A DNA stretch of 64,000 nt from Pseudomonas xionganensis (GCF_009763245.1 NZ_WKJZ01000001.1:186001-250000); one strand, 5' to 3'. Numbered from the stretch's first letter, positions 27,515 to 39,472 are shown. Notes: generated by a model from the sequence alone, not told the origin. Numbers and translations are program-made.

Positions 27515-28669
27515 TCAGCCAGGCTGACGCGCCCCGGCCACCTCACTAAAAGCGCCACGCTGAAAGGCCAGCCAGACAAAGCCGGCCGCGCCCAGGGCCA
27601 TCAGCATGGGCAGGGCATGACCGCTGATCCACTGGCTGGCAGCCCCGGTGGACATCGGCCCGAGCAGGCAGCCGATACCCCAGAGCAGGGCGATATGCGC
27701 GTTGGCCCGCACCAGGGCATCATCGCGGTAGCGCTGGCCGACCAGAATCAGTGACAGGGTATACAGCCCCCCGGCGCTGGCGCCGAACAGCACCAGCACC
27801 GGCCAGATCAGCGACGTATGCAGCAACGCCGGAATGCTCAGGCTGGAGGCCAGCAGCACCACCCCGCAACAACGGAACAGAGTCTGCCGCGGCACCCGGT
27901 CGGCCAGCCAGCCAATCGGCAACTGCAGCGCCGCATCGCCCACCACCACTGTACTGACCATGATCAGTGCCAGTTGCTGGGCGAAGCCTTCGCGCAGCAG
28001 ATAGACCGGCAGCAGGGTCAGCACCATGGCCTCGAACGCGGCGAACAGCACCACCGCCCAGGCAATCGCCGGCAGGTTGCGGCAGAACTTGCCCAACCCC
28101 TTGCCCGAGGCGCTCTCGGCATTGACCTGGGGCGCACCGCCATGCCCCAGCAGCAGCAGGCTGCCGGCCACCAGCAGGCCGGCGGATAACCAGAAGCCCT
28201 GATCGCCCTCGGTACCCAGCGCGGTCAGCAGCAGTGGCCCGCACAGCTGACTGAGGGCAAAACCGGTGCCATACAAGGCCACCAGGCGTCCACGCAGACG
28301 GTCCTCGACCAGCTGGTTGATCCAGCTTTCACCGAGCACAAACACCACGGTCAGGGAAATACCGATCAGCAGACGCAGGAACAGCCACAGCGGATAGCTC
28401 GGCATCAGCGTCAGCAGCGCCACCGAGCCGGCACTGGCCAGCAGACACAGGCGCAGGGTCTGCGGCGTGCCGAACCAGCCGGCCAGGCGCCCGGTCAACC
28501 GTGCCCCCAGCAGCACGCCAATGGCCGGCATACCGGCCATCACGCCGATGGCGAAGCTGCCATAGCCCCAGGCCTCCAGGCGCAGAGACACCAGCGGCAG
28601 GGTCACCCCCAGCGCCAGCCCGACAATAATGACCGCCGCCGTGACGGCGAAATAGGTTGCCCAACGCAT
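27515..28669 (-). CDS. MFS transporter (YcaD/CsbX-like)
   Basis: 384 residues from the ATG at 28669, which has AGGA seven bases upstream; an ATG two codons earlier overlaps that site. Twelve transmembrane helices; conserved MFS loop GARLTGRLAGWFGTPQTL between helices 2 and 3 and ESWINQLVEDRLRGRLVALYGTGFALSQLCGPLLL in helix 4-5, as in the YcaD-type group of unknown substrate. Convergent with the pauB gene, 15 bases apart. A role in polyamine or amino acid traffic is only suggested by position. Confidence 0.87.
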   Translation of the reverse strand: MRWATYFAVTAAVIIVGLALGVTLPLVSLRLEAWGYGSFAIGVMAGMPAIGVLLGARLTGRLAGWFGTPQTLRLCLLASAGSVALLTLMPSYPLWLFLRLLIGISLTVVFVLGESWINQLVEDRLRGRLVALYGTGFALSQLCGPLLLTALGTEGDQGFWLSAGLLVAGSLLLLGHGGAPQVNAESASGKGLGKFCRNLPAIAWAVVLFAAFEAMVLTLLPVYLLREGFAQQLALIMVSTVVVGDAALQLPIGWLADRVPRQTLFRCCGVVLLASSLSIPALLHTSLIWPVLVLFGASAGGLYTLSLILVGQRYRDDALVRANAHIALLWGIGCLLGPMSTGAASQWISGHALPMLMALGAAGFVWLAFQRGAFSEVAGARQPG

Positions 28670-28708
28670 AGCCATATCCTTTCCGTATAGATGGCCGGCA
28701 AAAGCAAA

Positions 28709-28736
28709 CGGCCGAGTTTCCTAGGAAACCCGGCCG
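28709..28736 (-). terminator. Terminator downstream of the aldehyde dehydrogenase gene
   Basis: Stem CGGCCGAGTTTCC (28709-28721) with GGAAACCCGGCCG (28724-28736), 12 of 13 pairs, two-base spacer that must open to form the loop. On the minus strand it is followed by TTTGCTTTTG. A smaller dyad, AAGGGAAATCCCTT, lies at about 28779-28792. Confidence 0.7.
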
Positions 28737-28822
28737 CAGGTGTGGCTCGTCAGAGCCGGCCCCGAAGGGCGGACCTTTAAGGGAAATCCCTTTAAACCAC
28801 TGGCGCATCCAGCAGCGCCAAA

Positions 28823-28930
28823 GATCTTCTGGGCTAAGGCCAGACAAGGCGCCCCGCAGCTTTAAGCGCAGCGTACTGCAGTACGTGAGCATTAAAAGCG
28901 AGGACGCAACGCAGCATGGCCGACGGCCCG
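28823..28930. repeat. Palindromic intergenic element, copy C (diverged)
   Basis: Shares the order of landmarks with copies A and B: CAGACAAGGCG at the left, then GCGTACTGCAGTACGTGAGC and ATTAAAAGCGAGGACGCAACG, then GCATGGCCGACGGCC. Individual bases differ widely but the GCG-x-AGT-x-TAC / GTA-x-x-TGAGCATT core and the CAACGC-x-GCAT-x-GCC end are kept. Lies between the aldehyde dehydrogenase gene and its terminator. Confidence 0.5.
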
Positions 28931-28947
28931 GAGCCCGTCCTGCATAC

Positions 28948-30441
<1,494 letters not shown>

Positions 30442-30672
30442 TCGAGCATCCTCTATCGGTAAAAAATGCCGCGGGCACGCCACTGGCACTGTCAATAATT
30501 CTGCAAGGCATTATCCACACCTTGGCCTGTCGGCAACACTAAACCAGAGCACGGGGTATTTTCAATATTTTTGACACAAGCCAGCAAAACCCTCTTGTCA
30601 TGTTCGTTTTTTTAAACATAGACTGCGCAAAACCGTCCACCAACGCCTTATTCGCGCCTGCGGGTGACCAGA

Positions 30673-32010
30673 ATGACCAGCTACAGCCCCGAACAAACGA
30701 TCAGAAAAACAAACACCCTGGATGATTTCTGGATGCCCTTTACCGCCAACCGTCAGTACAAGGCCAAGCCGCGTCTGCTGGAAAGAGCCGAAGGCATGTA
30801 TTTCACCAGCGACGACGGACGCAAGATTCTCGACGGCACCGCCGGCCTGTGGTGCTGCAACGCCGGCCATGGCCGCCGCGAGATTACCGAGGCGGTGAGC
30901 AAGCAGATCGCCAAGCTGGATTTTGCCCCGACCTTCCAGATGGGCCACCCACTGCCGTTCGAGCTGGCCAGCCGCCTGGCCGAGATTGCCCCGGCAGGGC
31001 TGAACAAGATCTTCTTCACCAACTCCGGTTCCGAGTCGGCAGACACCGCCCTGAAAATCGCCCTGGCCTACCAGCGCGCCATCGGCCAGAGCAGCCGCAC
31101 CCGCCTGATCGGCCGCGAGCTGGGCTACCACGGTGTCGGCTTCGGCGGCATCTCGGTCGGCGGCATGGTCAACAACCGTCGCGCCTTTCCCTTGCAGCTG
31201 CCCGGGGTCGACCATCTGCCCCACACCCTGGACATCGCCCGCAATGCCTTCAGCGTCGGCCTGCCCGAATTCGGCGTAGAGAAAGCCGACGAACTGGAAC
31301 GCCTGGTGACCCTGCATGGCGCGGAGAATATTGCTGCCGTGATAGTCGAGCCGATGTCCGGCTCGGCCGGGGTCATCCTGCCGCCGGTGGGCTACCTGCA
31401 GCGCCTGCGCGAAATCACCCGCAAACACGGCATCCTGCTGATCTTCGATGAAGTGATCACCGGTTTCGGTCGCGTCGGCAACGCCTTCGCCGCCCAGCGC
31501 TGGGGCGTCACCCCGGACATCATCACCACCGCCAAGGGCCTGACCAACGGCGCCATCCCCATGGGCGCGGTGTTCGTCGATGAGCGGATCCATGACGCCT
31601 TTATGCAGGGGCCGGACGGCATCGAGCTGTTCCACGGCTATACCTATTCCGGCCACCCGGTCGCCTGCGCTGCGGCCCTGGCCAGCCTGGATATCTACCA
31701 GCAGGAAGGCCTGTTCAGCAAAGCCATCGAGCTGGAGAGCTACTGGCAGCAGGCCCTGTTCAGCCTGCGCGAGCTGCCCAACGTGCTGGATATCCGCGCC
31801 ACCGGCCTGGTCGGCGCCGTGCAACTGGCGGCCAACAGCCGCGGCCCCGGCCAGCGCGGTTACCAGGTGTTCGAGCAGTGCTTCTATAACGATCTGATGG
31901 TGCGGGTAACCGGCGATACCATTGCCATGTCGCCACCGCTGATCGTGGAAAAGCACCACATCGATAGCCTGATCGACAAGCTCGCCGACGCAATCCGCCA
32001 GGCCCACTGA
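30673..32010 (+). CDS. Omega-amino acid / amine:pyruvate aminotransferase (class III)
   Basis: 445 residues from ATG 30673 (a GTG three codons earlier is an alternative). PLP lysine Lys288 in IITTAKGLTNGAIPMGAV, FDEVITGFGRVG, and NSGSESADTALKIAL phosphate-binding region. The substrate-side residues (DDFWMPFTANRQYK, LWCCNAGHGRREI) resemble beta-alanine/omega-amine:pyruvate transaminases. Synteny with PA5313 puts it in polyamine or beta-alanine degradation; the exact amine donor cannot be read from sequence. A cupin gene follows 20 bases after the stop. Confidence 0.88.
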   Translation: MTSYSPEQTIRKTNTLDDFWMPFTANRQYKAKPRLLERAEGMYFTSDDGRKILDGTAGLWCCNAGHGRREITEAVSKQIAKLDFAPTFQMGHPLPFELASRLAEIAPAGLNKIFFTNSGSESADTALKIALAYQRAIGQSSRTRLIGRELGYHGVGFGGISVGGMVNNRRAFPLQLPGVDHLPHTLDIARNAFSVGLPEFGVEKADELERLVTLHGAENIAAVIVEPMSGSAGVILPPVGYLQRLREITRKHGILLIFDEVITGFGRVGNAFAAQRWGVTPDIITTAKGLTNGAIPMGAVFVDERIHDAFMQGPDGIELFHGYTYSGHPVACAAALASLDIYQQEGLFSKAIELESYWQQALFSLRELPNVLDIRATGLVGAVQLAANSRGPGQRGYQVFEQCFYNDLMVRVTGDTIAMSPPLIVEKHHIDSLIDKLADAIRQAH

Positions 32011-32030
32011 CCACCCACAAGGAACAACAG

Positions 32031-32396
32031 ATGAATATCGACCAGATTATCGACTTCGCCGAAGCCCAAACCGCTGCCGAACATTACCGCCCGGCACCGG
32101 AGAAAATCCTCAAGGGCGACCCGGCGCAGAGCGTGCGCAACCACTATGGCAGCCCCTGCGGCCAGTTCAACGTGGGCATCTGGGAAGGCGCCCCCGGGCA
32201 GTGGACCATCTGCTACAGCGAGCACGAGTATTGCGAAATTCTCGAAGGCGTCTCGGTGATCCGCGATGCCGCCGGCAACGCCAAGACCGTACGCGCCGGC
32301 GACCGCTTCGTCATCCCGGCGGGCCTGGAAGGCACCTGGGAAGTGCTGGAGCACTGCCGCAAGGTCTATGTGATCTTCGAGCAGGCCAAGGCCTGA
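32031..32396 (+). CDS. Small cupin-domain protein (DUF861/EutQ-like)
   Basis: 121 residues forming a single cupin barrel: EGAPGQWTICYSEHEYCEILEGVSVIRD (first motif, metal ligands partly kept) and VRAGDRFVIPAGLEGTWEVLEHCRKVYVIFE (second motif). Cupin_3 proteins of this type accompany amine catabolism genes; function here unknown. AGGAACAAC precedes the ATG and the gene probably shares a transcript with the transaminase; a terminator follows. Confidence 0.82.
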   Translation: MNIDQIIDFAEAQTAAEHYRPAPEKILKGDPAQSVRNHYGSPCGQFNVGIWEGAPGQWTICYSEHEYCEILEGVSVIRDAAGNAKTVRAGDRFVIPAGLEGTWEVLEHCRKVYVIFEQAKA

Positions 32397-32421
32397 GCAA
32401 CGACTCCTTGTGTCACCCTTT

Positions 32422-32447
32422 AGCCCGCCTTGTGCGGGCTTTTTTTG
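32422..32447 (+). terminator. Intrinsic terminator of the transaminase-cupin transcript
   Basis: Stem AGCCCGC (32422-32428) / GCGGGCT (32434-32440), loop CTTGT, followed by a run of seven T. Confidence 0.92.
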
Positions 32448-32469
32448 TGGCCGGCCCTCCATGGCGGCC

Positions 32470-32600
32470 ACCCCTGCGGGGCCGTCGCTACGTGACGTCA
32501 AAAAGTGCTCCCGACACTTTTTTGTGGCTCTTGCGCCTGGCGCCCCCTGAGGGAACCGTCGCGATGCGATGTCAAAAATCGTTCCTGACGATTTTTGCCC
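32470..32600. repeat. Two tandem 74-bp units with covarying hairpins
   Basis: Each unit has CCGTCGC-N3-GYGAYGTC (a 6-bp stem with one G-T wobble) followed at once by an 8-bp stem with a 7-base loop: AAAAAGTG/CACTTTTT (32500-32507/32515-32522, loop CTCCCGA) in unit 1 and AAAAATCG/CGATTTTT (32574-32581/32589-32596, loop TTCCTGA) in unit 2. The three inner stem pairs differ between units but remain paired. Located between the cupin terminator and that of rpmB-rpmG. Confidence 0.7.
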
Positions 32601-32631
32601 CCCGCGCAACCTGAGCCAAATTGCAGGCAAG

Positions 32632-32658
32632 AAAAAACCCGCACCAGGCGGGTTTTTT
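32632..32658. terminator. Terminator of the rpmB-rpmG transcript
   Basis: Stem AAAAAACCCGC (32632-32642) with GCGGGTTTTTT (32648-32658), loop ACCAG. T-run on the minus strand places it after rpmG; the T-run on the + strand could also stop rightward readthrough. Confidence 0.9.
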
Positions 32659-32677
32659 CAACAAGTCAGCAGATCAA

Positions 32678-32833
32678 TTACTTGATCTTGCCTTCCTTGT
32701 AGATCACATGCTTACGCACAACCGGATCGAATTTCTTGATTTCGATCTTGTCGGGAGTGGTGCGCTTGTTTTTGTCGGTAGTGTAGAAGTGACCAGTACC
32801 GGCACTCGAGATCAAACGGATCAATTCACGCAT
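32678..32833 (-). CDS. rpmG: 50S ribosomal protein bL33 (cysteine-free type)
   Basis: 51 residues, [20 protein letters not shown] then [17 protein letters not shown], ending in EGKIK. Start ATG 32833 with AAGGAG six bases upstream. The four zinc-binding cysteines of C+ type bL33 are absent, as in E. coli. Follows rpmB by ten bases as in almost all proteobacteria. Confidence 0.97.
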   Translation of the reverse strand: MRELIRLISSAGTGHFYTTDKNKRTTPDKIEIKKFDPVVRKHVIYKEGKIK

Positions 32834-32843
32834 GACTAACTCC

Positions 32844-33080
32844 TTAAACCTTTTCGCCGCGAGCGCGCAGCTCGGCCAGCACTACGTCGATGCCACGCTT
32901 GTCGATAACGCGCATGCCTTTGGCAGAAACGCGCAGACGCACGAAACGGTTTTCCGACTCAACCCAGAAGCGATGGTGCTGCAGGTTCGGCAGGAAACGA
33001 CGACGGGTTTTGTTGTTTGCGTGGGAAATGTTATTCCCGGTTACCGGACCCTTACCGGTAACTTGACAGACTCTCGACAT
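32844..33080 (-). CDS. rpmB: 50S ribosomal protein bL28
   Basis: 78 residues, the normal length. [20 protein letters not shown] start, [16 protein letters not shown] centre and [18 protein letters not shown]-terminal block identify it. First gene of rpmB-rpmG. The 280 bases upstream (33081-33360), up to the end of radC, contain no gene; a small dyad CCAACCC/GGGTTGG lies in the leader at about 33103-33121. Confidence 0.97.
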   Translation of the reverse strand: MSRVCQVTGKGPVTGNNISHANNKTRRRFLPNLQHHRFWVESENRFVRLRVSAKGMRVIDKRGIDVVLAELRARGEKV

Positions 33081-33360
33081 GCCTCAGCCCTCTAAAACCA
33101 CATGCCCAACCCGGCATGGGTTGGCCGCTTAAACTCAATGTCATTGGCGCTTGGCGCCGCGTATCTCGAGGGTCTTACCGGCCGTACCTGAAAGCGCAAG
33201 AACCGGGCCCCTACAAAAGAGCGCTGCTTTATACCAGAAAGCCCAAACAGCAACAAGGCCGACTGTGTTTTTTACACGATGCCGATTGTCCTCCAGGGCA
33301 CAGCCAGCACCGCCTCAAGGGCCTCATCCGCACTTCGACCATTCGTCACCCCATTCTCTT

Positions 33361-34035
33361 TTACAGCCAACCGTACTCGGCCATGGACAGGGGCTCGCCC
33401 TCGCCGACGATAAAGTGATCGAGCACACGCACGTCGATCAGCTCCAGTGCCTCCTTGAGGCGCCGGGTCAGCACCCGATCGGCCTGGCTTGGCTCGGCCA
33501 CCCCGGAAGGATGATTGTGAGTCAGAATCAGCGCCGCGGCGTTATGGGCCAGAGCGCGTTTGACCACCTGCCGTGGATAGACGCTGGCGCTGTCGATACT
33601 GCCGTGAAACAGCGCCTCGAAGGCCAGCACCCGATGCTTGGCATCGAGGAACAGGCAACCAAAGACCTCATGGGGCTCGTGGCGCAATTGCGCCTTGAGG
33701 TAGTCACGCACCGCCTGCGGGCTTTCCAGGGCCGAGTCGCGCCGCAACTGCTCGGCAAGATGCCGCCGCGCCATTTCCAGCACCGCCTGCAACTGGGCGA
33801 ACTTGGCCGGGCCCAGCCCCAGGCGCTGGCTGAACGATGACAGATCGGCCTGCAGCAAGGCACGCAGCCCACCGAAATCGCCCAGCAGGTGACGGGCCAG
33901 ATCCACCGCACTCTGCCCGGCCACCCCGGTACGCAGAAAGATCGCCAGCAACTCGGCATCGGTCAGGCTGCCCGCCCCCTGACTCAACAGCTTCTCCCGC
34001 GGCCGCTCCGCCGCCGGCCAATCACGAATACTCAT
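33361..34035 (-). CDS. radC: RadC-family JAB/MPN domain protein
   Basis: 224 residues from ATG 34035, with GGAGG five bases upstream. N-terminal helix-hairpin-helix-like part ([34 protein letters not shown]) and a C-terminal MPN+/JAMM domain with the metal-binding [16 protein letters not shown]. Despite the name, a DNA-repair role has not been established for this family. Divergent from coaBC. Confidence 0.94.
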   Translation of the reverse strand: MSIRDWPAAERPREKLLSQGAGSLTDAELLAIFLRTGVAGQSAVDLARHLLGDFGGLRALLQADLSSFSQRLGLGPAKFAQLQAVLEMARRHLAEQLRRDSALESPQAVRDYLKAQLRHEPHEVFGCLFLDAKHRVLAFEALFHGSIDSASVYPRQVVKRALAHNAAALILTHNHPSGVAEPSQADRVLTRRLKEALELIDVRVLDHFIVGEGEPLSMAEYGWL

Positions 34036-34202
34036 GGCACCTCCCTGTCCACTCATGCTGCCTGCCAGCCCTGGCGGGCAGGCGTCCCGGGCCGCTGCTC
34101 CAGCGCGACCTCTGTGCTATCGTAGCGCAGTTTTTGCGCGGTGCCCGGCCTGGGGAAGCGCCAGCACCGCGGCGCACATTCACCTCTATAAAAGGCAGGC
34201 CT

Positions 34203-35411
34203 ATGCAGCGGCTTTATCGCAAACGCATAATCGTTGGGGTGGGGGGCGGCATCGCCGCCTATAAGAGCGCTGAACTGGTGCGTCGCCTCAAGGATCAGGG
34301 CGCCGAGGTGCGCGTGGTGATGACCCAGGGCGGTCGTGAATTTATCACCCCGCTGACCTTGCAGGCGCTGTCCGGCAACCCGGTGGGCCTGGATCTGCTC
34401 GACCCGGCCGCCGAAGCCGCCATGGGCCATATCGAACTGGCGCGCTGGGCCGACCTGGTGCTGATCGCCCCGGCCACCGCCGACCTGATGGCGCGCCTGG
34501 CCCAGGGCGTGGCCGATGACCTGCTGACCACCCTGGTGCTGGCCACCGATGCCCCGGTGGCCCTGGCCCCGGCCATGAACCAGGCGATGTGGCGCGACGC
34601 GGCCACCCAGGCCAACGCTCAACTGCTCAGCCAGCGCGGCTTCAAGCTGTTCGGTCCGGCGGCCGGCGAGCAGGCCTGTGGCGATATTGGCCCAGGGCGC
34701 ATGCTGGAAGCCGAGCAACTGGCCCAGTGCGCCGCCGACTGCTTCCAGGGTCAGGCCCTGAGCGGCCTGCATGTGCTGATCACCGCCGGGCCGACCCAGG
34801 AAAACATCGACCCGGTGCGCTATATCACCAACCACAGCTCCGGCAAGATGGGCTTCGCCCTGGCCGAAGCGGCTGCCGAGGCCGGCGCCAAGGTGACCCT
34901 GGTCAGCGGCCCGGTGCATCTGCCGACTCCGGAACGGGTCGAGCGCATCAATGTCACCAGCGCCCGCGACATGCTGGCCGCCTGTGAAGCGGCGATGCCC
35001 TGCGATGTCCTGATTGCCGCTGCCGCGGTGGCCGACTACCGCCCGGAAGTGGTCGCCCAGCACAAATTGAAGAAAGACCCGGCCAGTGGCGACGGCCTGC
35101 TCCTGCAAATGGTGCGCAACCCGGATATCCTCGCCACCCTGGCCGGGCGCAGTGATCGCCCGTTCAGTGTCGGCTTCGCCGCCGAGACCGAGAACCTGCT
35201 GGAATACGCCTCGCGCAAGCTGCGTGACAAGAACCTCGACCTGATTGTTGCCAATGATGTGGCCAACCCCAGCATCGGCTTCAACAGTGAGGAAAACGCC
35301 ATCACCATCATCGACCGTGAACTGCGTCTGAGCAGCTTCGGCCAGACCAGCAAGAGCAAGATTGCCCGCCAGCTGATCGACTTTATCGCCGAGCGCCTGC
35401 CCCGCGCCTGA
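34203..35411 (+). CDS. coaBC: Bifunctional phosphopantothenoylcysteine decarboxylase/synthetase
   Basis: 402 residues from ATG 34203, after a 167-base gap from radC. N-terminal FMN flavoprotein domain CoaC (about 1-190): [16 protein letters not shown], catalytic His76 in [11 protein letters not shown], and Cys159 in [14 protein letters not shown]-terminal CoaB domain (about 195-402): [25 protein letters not shown] and AAAVADYRP. Carries out the second and third steps of CoA synthesis from phosphopantothenate. First of a + strand run with dut and algC. Confidence 0.96.
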   Translation: MQRLYRKRIIVGVGGGIAAYKSAELVRRLKDQGAEVRVVMTQGGREFITPLTLQALSGNPVGLDLLDPAAEAAMGHIELARWADLVLIAPATADLMARLAQGVADDLLTTLVLATDAPVALAPAMNQAMWRDAATQANAQLLSQRGFKLFGPAAGEQACGDIGPGRMLEAEQLAQCAADCFQGQALSGLHVLITAGPTQENIDPVRYITNHSSGKMGFALAEAAAEAGAKVTLVSGPVHLPTPERVERINVTSARDMLAACEAAMPCDVLIAAAAVADYRPEVVAQHKLKKDPASGDGLLLQMVRNPDILATLAGRSDRPFSVGFAAETENLLEYASRKLRDKNLDLIVANDVANPSIGFNSEENAITIIDRELRLSSFGQTSKSKIARQLIDFIAERLPRA

Positions 35412-35439
35412 ACCACCCCATATTAAGAACGAGTCCGCC

Positions 35440-35895
35440 ATGCACGCCTTACAAGCCAAGATCCTCGACCCGCGCCTGGGTAGTGAATTCCCCCTGCCAC
35501 AGTACGCGACCCCGGGTTCGGCCGGTCTCGACCTGCGTGCCATGCTCAAGGAAGCCGTGACCCTGGAGCCGGGGCAGACCCTGCTGATCCCCACCGGCCT
35601 GTCGATCTATATCGGTGATCCCGGCCTGGCGGCGATGATTCTGCCGCGTTCGGGCCTGGGTCATAAGCACGGCATCGTGCTGGGCAACCTGGTCGGCCTG
35701 ATCGACTCCGACTATCAGGGCGAACTGATGGTGTCCTGCTGGAACCGCGGGCAGAGCGCCTTCACTATCGCTGTCGGCGAACGGATCGCCCAGCTGATCC
35801 TGGTGCCGGTGGTGCAGGCGCACTTCGAACTGGTCGAGCAATTCGACGAGAGCCAGCGCGGCGCCGGCGGCTTCGGTCACTCGGGCAGTCACTGA
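35440..35895 (+). CDS. dut: dUTPase
   Basis: 151 residues. Five dUTPase motifs visible: [35 protein letters not shown] with the catalytic Asp, [12 protein letters not shown], and the C-terminal arm [11 protein letters not shown]. Trimeric enzyme converting dUTP to dUMP and PPi. Starts 28 bases after coaBC, the same order as in E. coli and Pseudomonas. Confidence 0.97.
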   Translation: MHALQAKILDPRLGSEFPLPQYATPGSAGLDLRAMLKEAVTLEPGQTLLIPTGLSIYIGDPGLAAMILPRSGLGHKHGIVLGNLVGLIDSDYQGELMVSCWNRGQSAFTIAVGERIAQLILVPVVQAHFELVEQFDESQRGAGGFGHSGSH

Positions 35896-35942
35896 TATAG
35901 GCTTAACTTGCTTCAGGACGAATCATAAGGGGACGACGCAGC

Positions 35943-38528
35943 ATGAAACTCTTCAAGCGCACCGCCAAGGACGCCACCGTCGAGGCCAGTACCGAGAGTC
36001 GCCGCAGTCCAGCCTCGACTTCACCCCTAAAGGCGCTGCTGCCCGGCCTGCTGGCAGTTCTGGGCGGCCTGCTCCTGGCCGCCACCCTGCTCTGGTTCGG
36101 CCCGCTGAGCAGCGCCCAGCAACAACAGCTGGCAAAACTCAGCCAGGCCTGGGGCAGCAGCCAGGCCGCATCCCTGCAGCAGGCACTCAAGCAGCTTGCC
36201 GCCGACACCCAGAGCGCGGCCAGCAACCCCGACCTGCTGCCAGCCCTGCAAAGCGGTGACAACAACCAGGTACGCAGCGCCGAACGCGCGCTGCGCCACT
36301 GGCACGGGGTGGTCGACGCTCATCTAAACCTGCGTAACCAAGCGGTGCAGGACATGGGCCGCGAGGCACCGATGAACTTTGCCGCCCTGGATATGCTGCG
36401 CCGGGTTGAAAGCGGTCAGAACCCGGCCCCGGAAGCCTTCAAAGTGGGCCAGCGCTGGCTGGTTTACAGCGCAGCAGCACTACGGACGAACGACGGCGCG
36501 CCGATTCAGGGCACCCTGCTGCTGGCCGTCGATCTGGAGCGCCTGCTGACCAGCCTGCCCCCCCTGCCCAGCGATGCCGGACAGATCCAGCTGCGCCAGC
36601 AGTTTGCCAATGCCCCGACCCAAGTCTTGATGCAGCGTGGCCAGCCCGGCGGCGAGGTGCAGAGCCTTGCCAGCGGCAATCCCAACTGGACCCTCAGCTT
36701 CAGCCCCGGCACGGCCCTGACCAGCCCCATACTGGCGCCCATCTGGCTGGCCCTGGCCGGCCTGCTGGCGCTGCTCGGTGGCCTGCTCGGCCTGCTTCTG
36801 CTGCACAGCGACCTGCATAAACGCCTGCACGCCGACGTCCTGCAGCTGGCGCAACTGGTGCAGGAACTGGCCTCCGGCAAGGCCGTGAAATCCTTCAGCC
36901 TGCGCCTGCCGATTCTCGACAGCCTGGCCCAGACCCTGGCCCGCCTGCCGCGCCGCGCCGCGCCCAGCGTCGGCAGCACGGAGGCCGCCAGCCCCCAGGC
37001 CAGTGCCTCCACGAGCGCACCCGCCAGCGCCAGCGAACCCCTGGTCGAGCCGCTGTTTCAGGACACCGATATTCTCGATTTCGACATCCTCGACGAAGAT
37101 GCCGACCTGCTCGGCCTCGACGACATACCCAGCGCGCCGACACAGGCCCTGCCGCCCAAGCTGCCCGAGGAAATATTCCGCGCCTATGACATTCGCGGCG
37201 TCATGGGGGCCGGCCTGAGTGCCGAAACCGCCTACTGGCTGGGCCGCGCCATCGGCTCGCAGAGTCTGGCCCAGGGCGAGGCCAATGTGGCCGTGGGCCG
37301 TGATGGCCGCCTGTCCGGCCCGGAGCTGACGCAGCAGCTGATCCAGGGTCTGCTCGATTGCGGCTGCAACGTCAGCGACGTCGGCATGGTGCCGACCCCG
37401 GTGGTCTATTACGCCGCCAACATCCTCGCCGGCAAATCCGCGGTGATGATTACCGGCAGCCACAACCCGCCCGAGTACAACGGCTTCAAGATCGTGATCG
37501 CCGGCGATACCCTGGCGGGCGAGCAGATCCAGACCCTCAAGACCCGCCTGGATACAGGCGACCTGGCCAGCGGCGTCGGCCGCGCCGAGCAGGTCGATGT
37601 ACTGCAGCGCTACTTCAAACAGATCCGCGACGACATTGCCCTGGCCAAGCCCATGCGCGTAGTGATCGACTGCGGCAATGGTGCCGCCGGGATCATCGCC
37701 CCGCAACTGATAGAGGCCCTGGGCTGTTCGGTGATTCCGCTCTATTGCGAGGTAGACGGCACTTTCCCCAACCACCACCCGGACCCGGGAAAGCCGGAGA
37801 ACCTGACCGACCTGATCGCCAAGGTCAAAAGCGAAAACGCCGATCTCGGCCTGGCCTTCGACGGTGATGGCGACCGCGTCGGCGTGGTGACCAACAGCGG
37901 CACCATCGTCTACCCCGACCGCCTGCTGATGCTGTTCGCCAAGGACGTGGTGTCGCGCAACCCCGGCGCCGACATCATCTTCGACGTCAAATGCACCCGC
38001 CGCCTGACCCCGCTGATCAGCGGCTACGGCGGCCGCCCGGTGATGTGGAAGACCGGCCACTCGCTGATCAAGAAGAAGATGAAGGAAACCGGCGCACTGC
38101 TGGCTGGAGAAATGAGCGGGCATATTTTCTTCAAGGAACGCTGGTTCGGCTTCGACGATGGCATCTATGCCGCCGCCCGTCTGCTGGAGATCCTCAGCCA
38201 GGACAAGCGCAACGCCGAGCAGGTGTTCAGCGCCTTCCCCAACGATATCGCTACCCCGGAGATCAATATCCAGGTCAGCGAGAAGAGCAAGTTCAGCATC
38301 ATCGAGCGCCTGCAACGCGACGGTCACTGGGGCGATGGCAACATCACCAGTCTCGACGGCATTCGCGTCGACTATCCCAAGGGCTGGGGTCTGGTCCGCG
38401 CCTCCAACACCACACCGGTTCTGGTGCTGCGTTTCGAGGCGGAAACCCAGGAGGAGCTCGACCGCATCAAGGAGGTCTTCCGCGCCCAACTGTACAGCGC
38501 CGTACCCGACCTCAACCTGACCTTTTGA
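35943..38528 (+). CDS. algC: AlgC phosphomannomutase/phosphoglucomutase, long membrane-anchored form
   Basis: 861 residues, about 400 more than the well-known 463-residue AlgC. TM1 about 31-54, an extracytoplasmic region about 55-258 with a Cache/PAS-like stretch (WLVYSAAALRT...GTLLLAVDLERLL), TM2 about 261-283, an Ala/Ser-Pro and acidic linker about 335-405, then the catalytic part from EEIFRAYDIRG (408): phosphoserine Ser506 in TGSHNPP, metal loop DGDGDR (640-645), sugar loop GEMSGH (722-727) and RASNTTP. No in-frame ATG lies just before the catalytic part, so a separate short product would need a rarer start. Makes mannose-1-P or glucose-1-P for alginate, LPS and rhamnolipid. argB follows 31 bases later. 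Confidence 0.93.
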   Translation: MKLFKRTAKDATVEASTESRRSPASTSPLKALLPGLLAVLGGLLLAATLLWFGPLSSAQQQQLAKLSQAWGSSQAASLQQALKQLAADTQSAASNPDLLPALQSGDNNQVRSAERALRHWHGVVDAHLNLRNQAVQDMGREAPMNFAALDMLRRVESGQNPAPEAFKVGQRWLVYSAAALRTNDGAPIQGTLLLAVDLERLLTSLPPLPSDAGQIQLRQQFANAPTQVLMQRGQPGGEVQSLASGNPNWTLSFSPGTALTSPILAPIWLALAGLLALLGGLLGLLLLHSDLHKRLHADVLQLAQLVQELASGKAVKSFSLRLPILDSLAQTLARLPRRAAPSVGSTEAASPQASASTSAPASASEPLVEPLFQDTDILDFDILDEDADLLGLDDIPSAPTQALPPKLPEEIFRAYDIRGVMGAGLSAETAYWLGRAIGSQSLAQGEANVAVGRDGRLSGPELTQQLIQGLLDCGCNVSDVGMVPTPVVYYAANILAGKSAVMITGSHNPPEYNGFKIVIAGDTLAGEQIQTLKTRLDTGDLASGVGRAEQVDVLQRYFKQIRDDIALAKPMRVVIDCGNGAAGIIAPQLIEALGCSVIPLYCEVDGTFPNHHPDPGKPENLTDLIAKVKSENADLGLAFDGDGDRVGVVTNSGTIVYPDRLLMLFAKDVVSRNPGADIIFDVKCTRRLTPLISGYGGRPVMWKTGHSLIKKKMKETGALLAGEMSGHIFFKERWFGFDDGIYAAARLLEILSQDKRNAEQVFSAFPNDIATPEINIQVSEKSKFSIIERLQRDGHWGDGNITSLDGIRVDYPKGWGLVRASNTTPVLVLRFEAETQEELDRIKEVFRAQLYSAVPDLNLTF

Positions 38529-38541
38529 TTGATCCGCATAA

Positions 38542-39465
<924 letters not shown>

Positions 39466-39472
39466 GCAGACA

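Noticed and set aside
32422..32600. CRISPR-like or tandem short repeat array downstream of the cupin gene
   Set aside because: Only two units, unequal in sequence, with internal hairpins; no repeat-spacer regularity and no cas genes.
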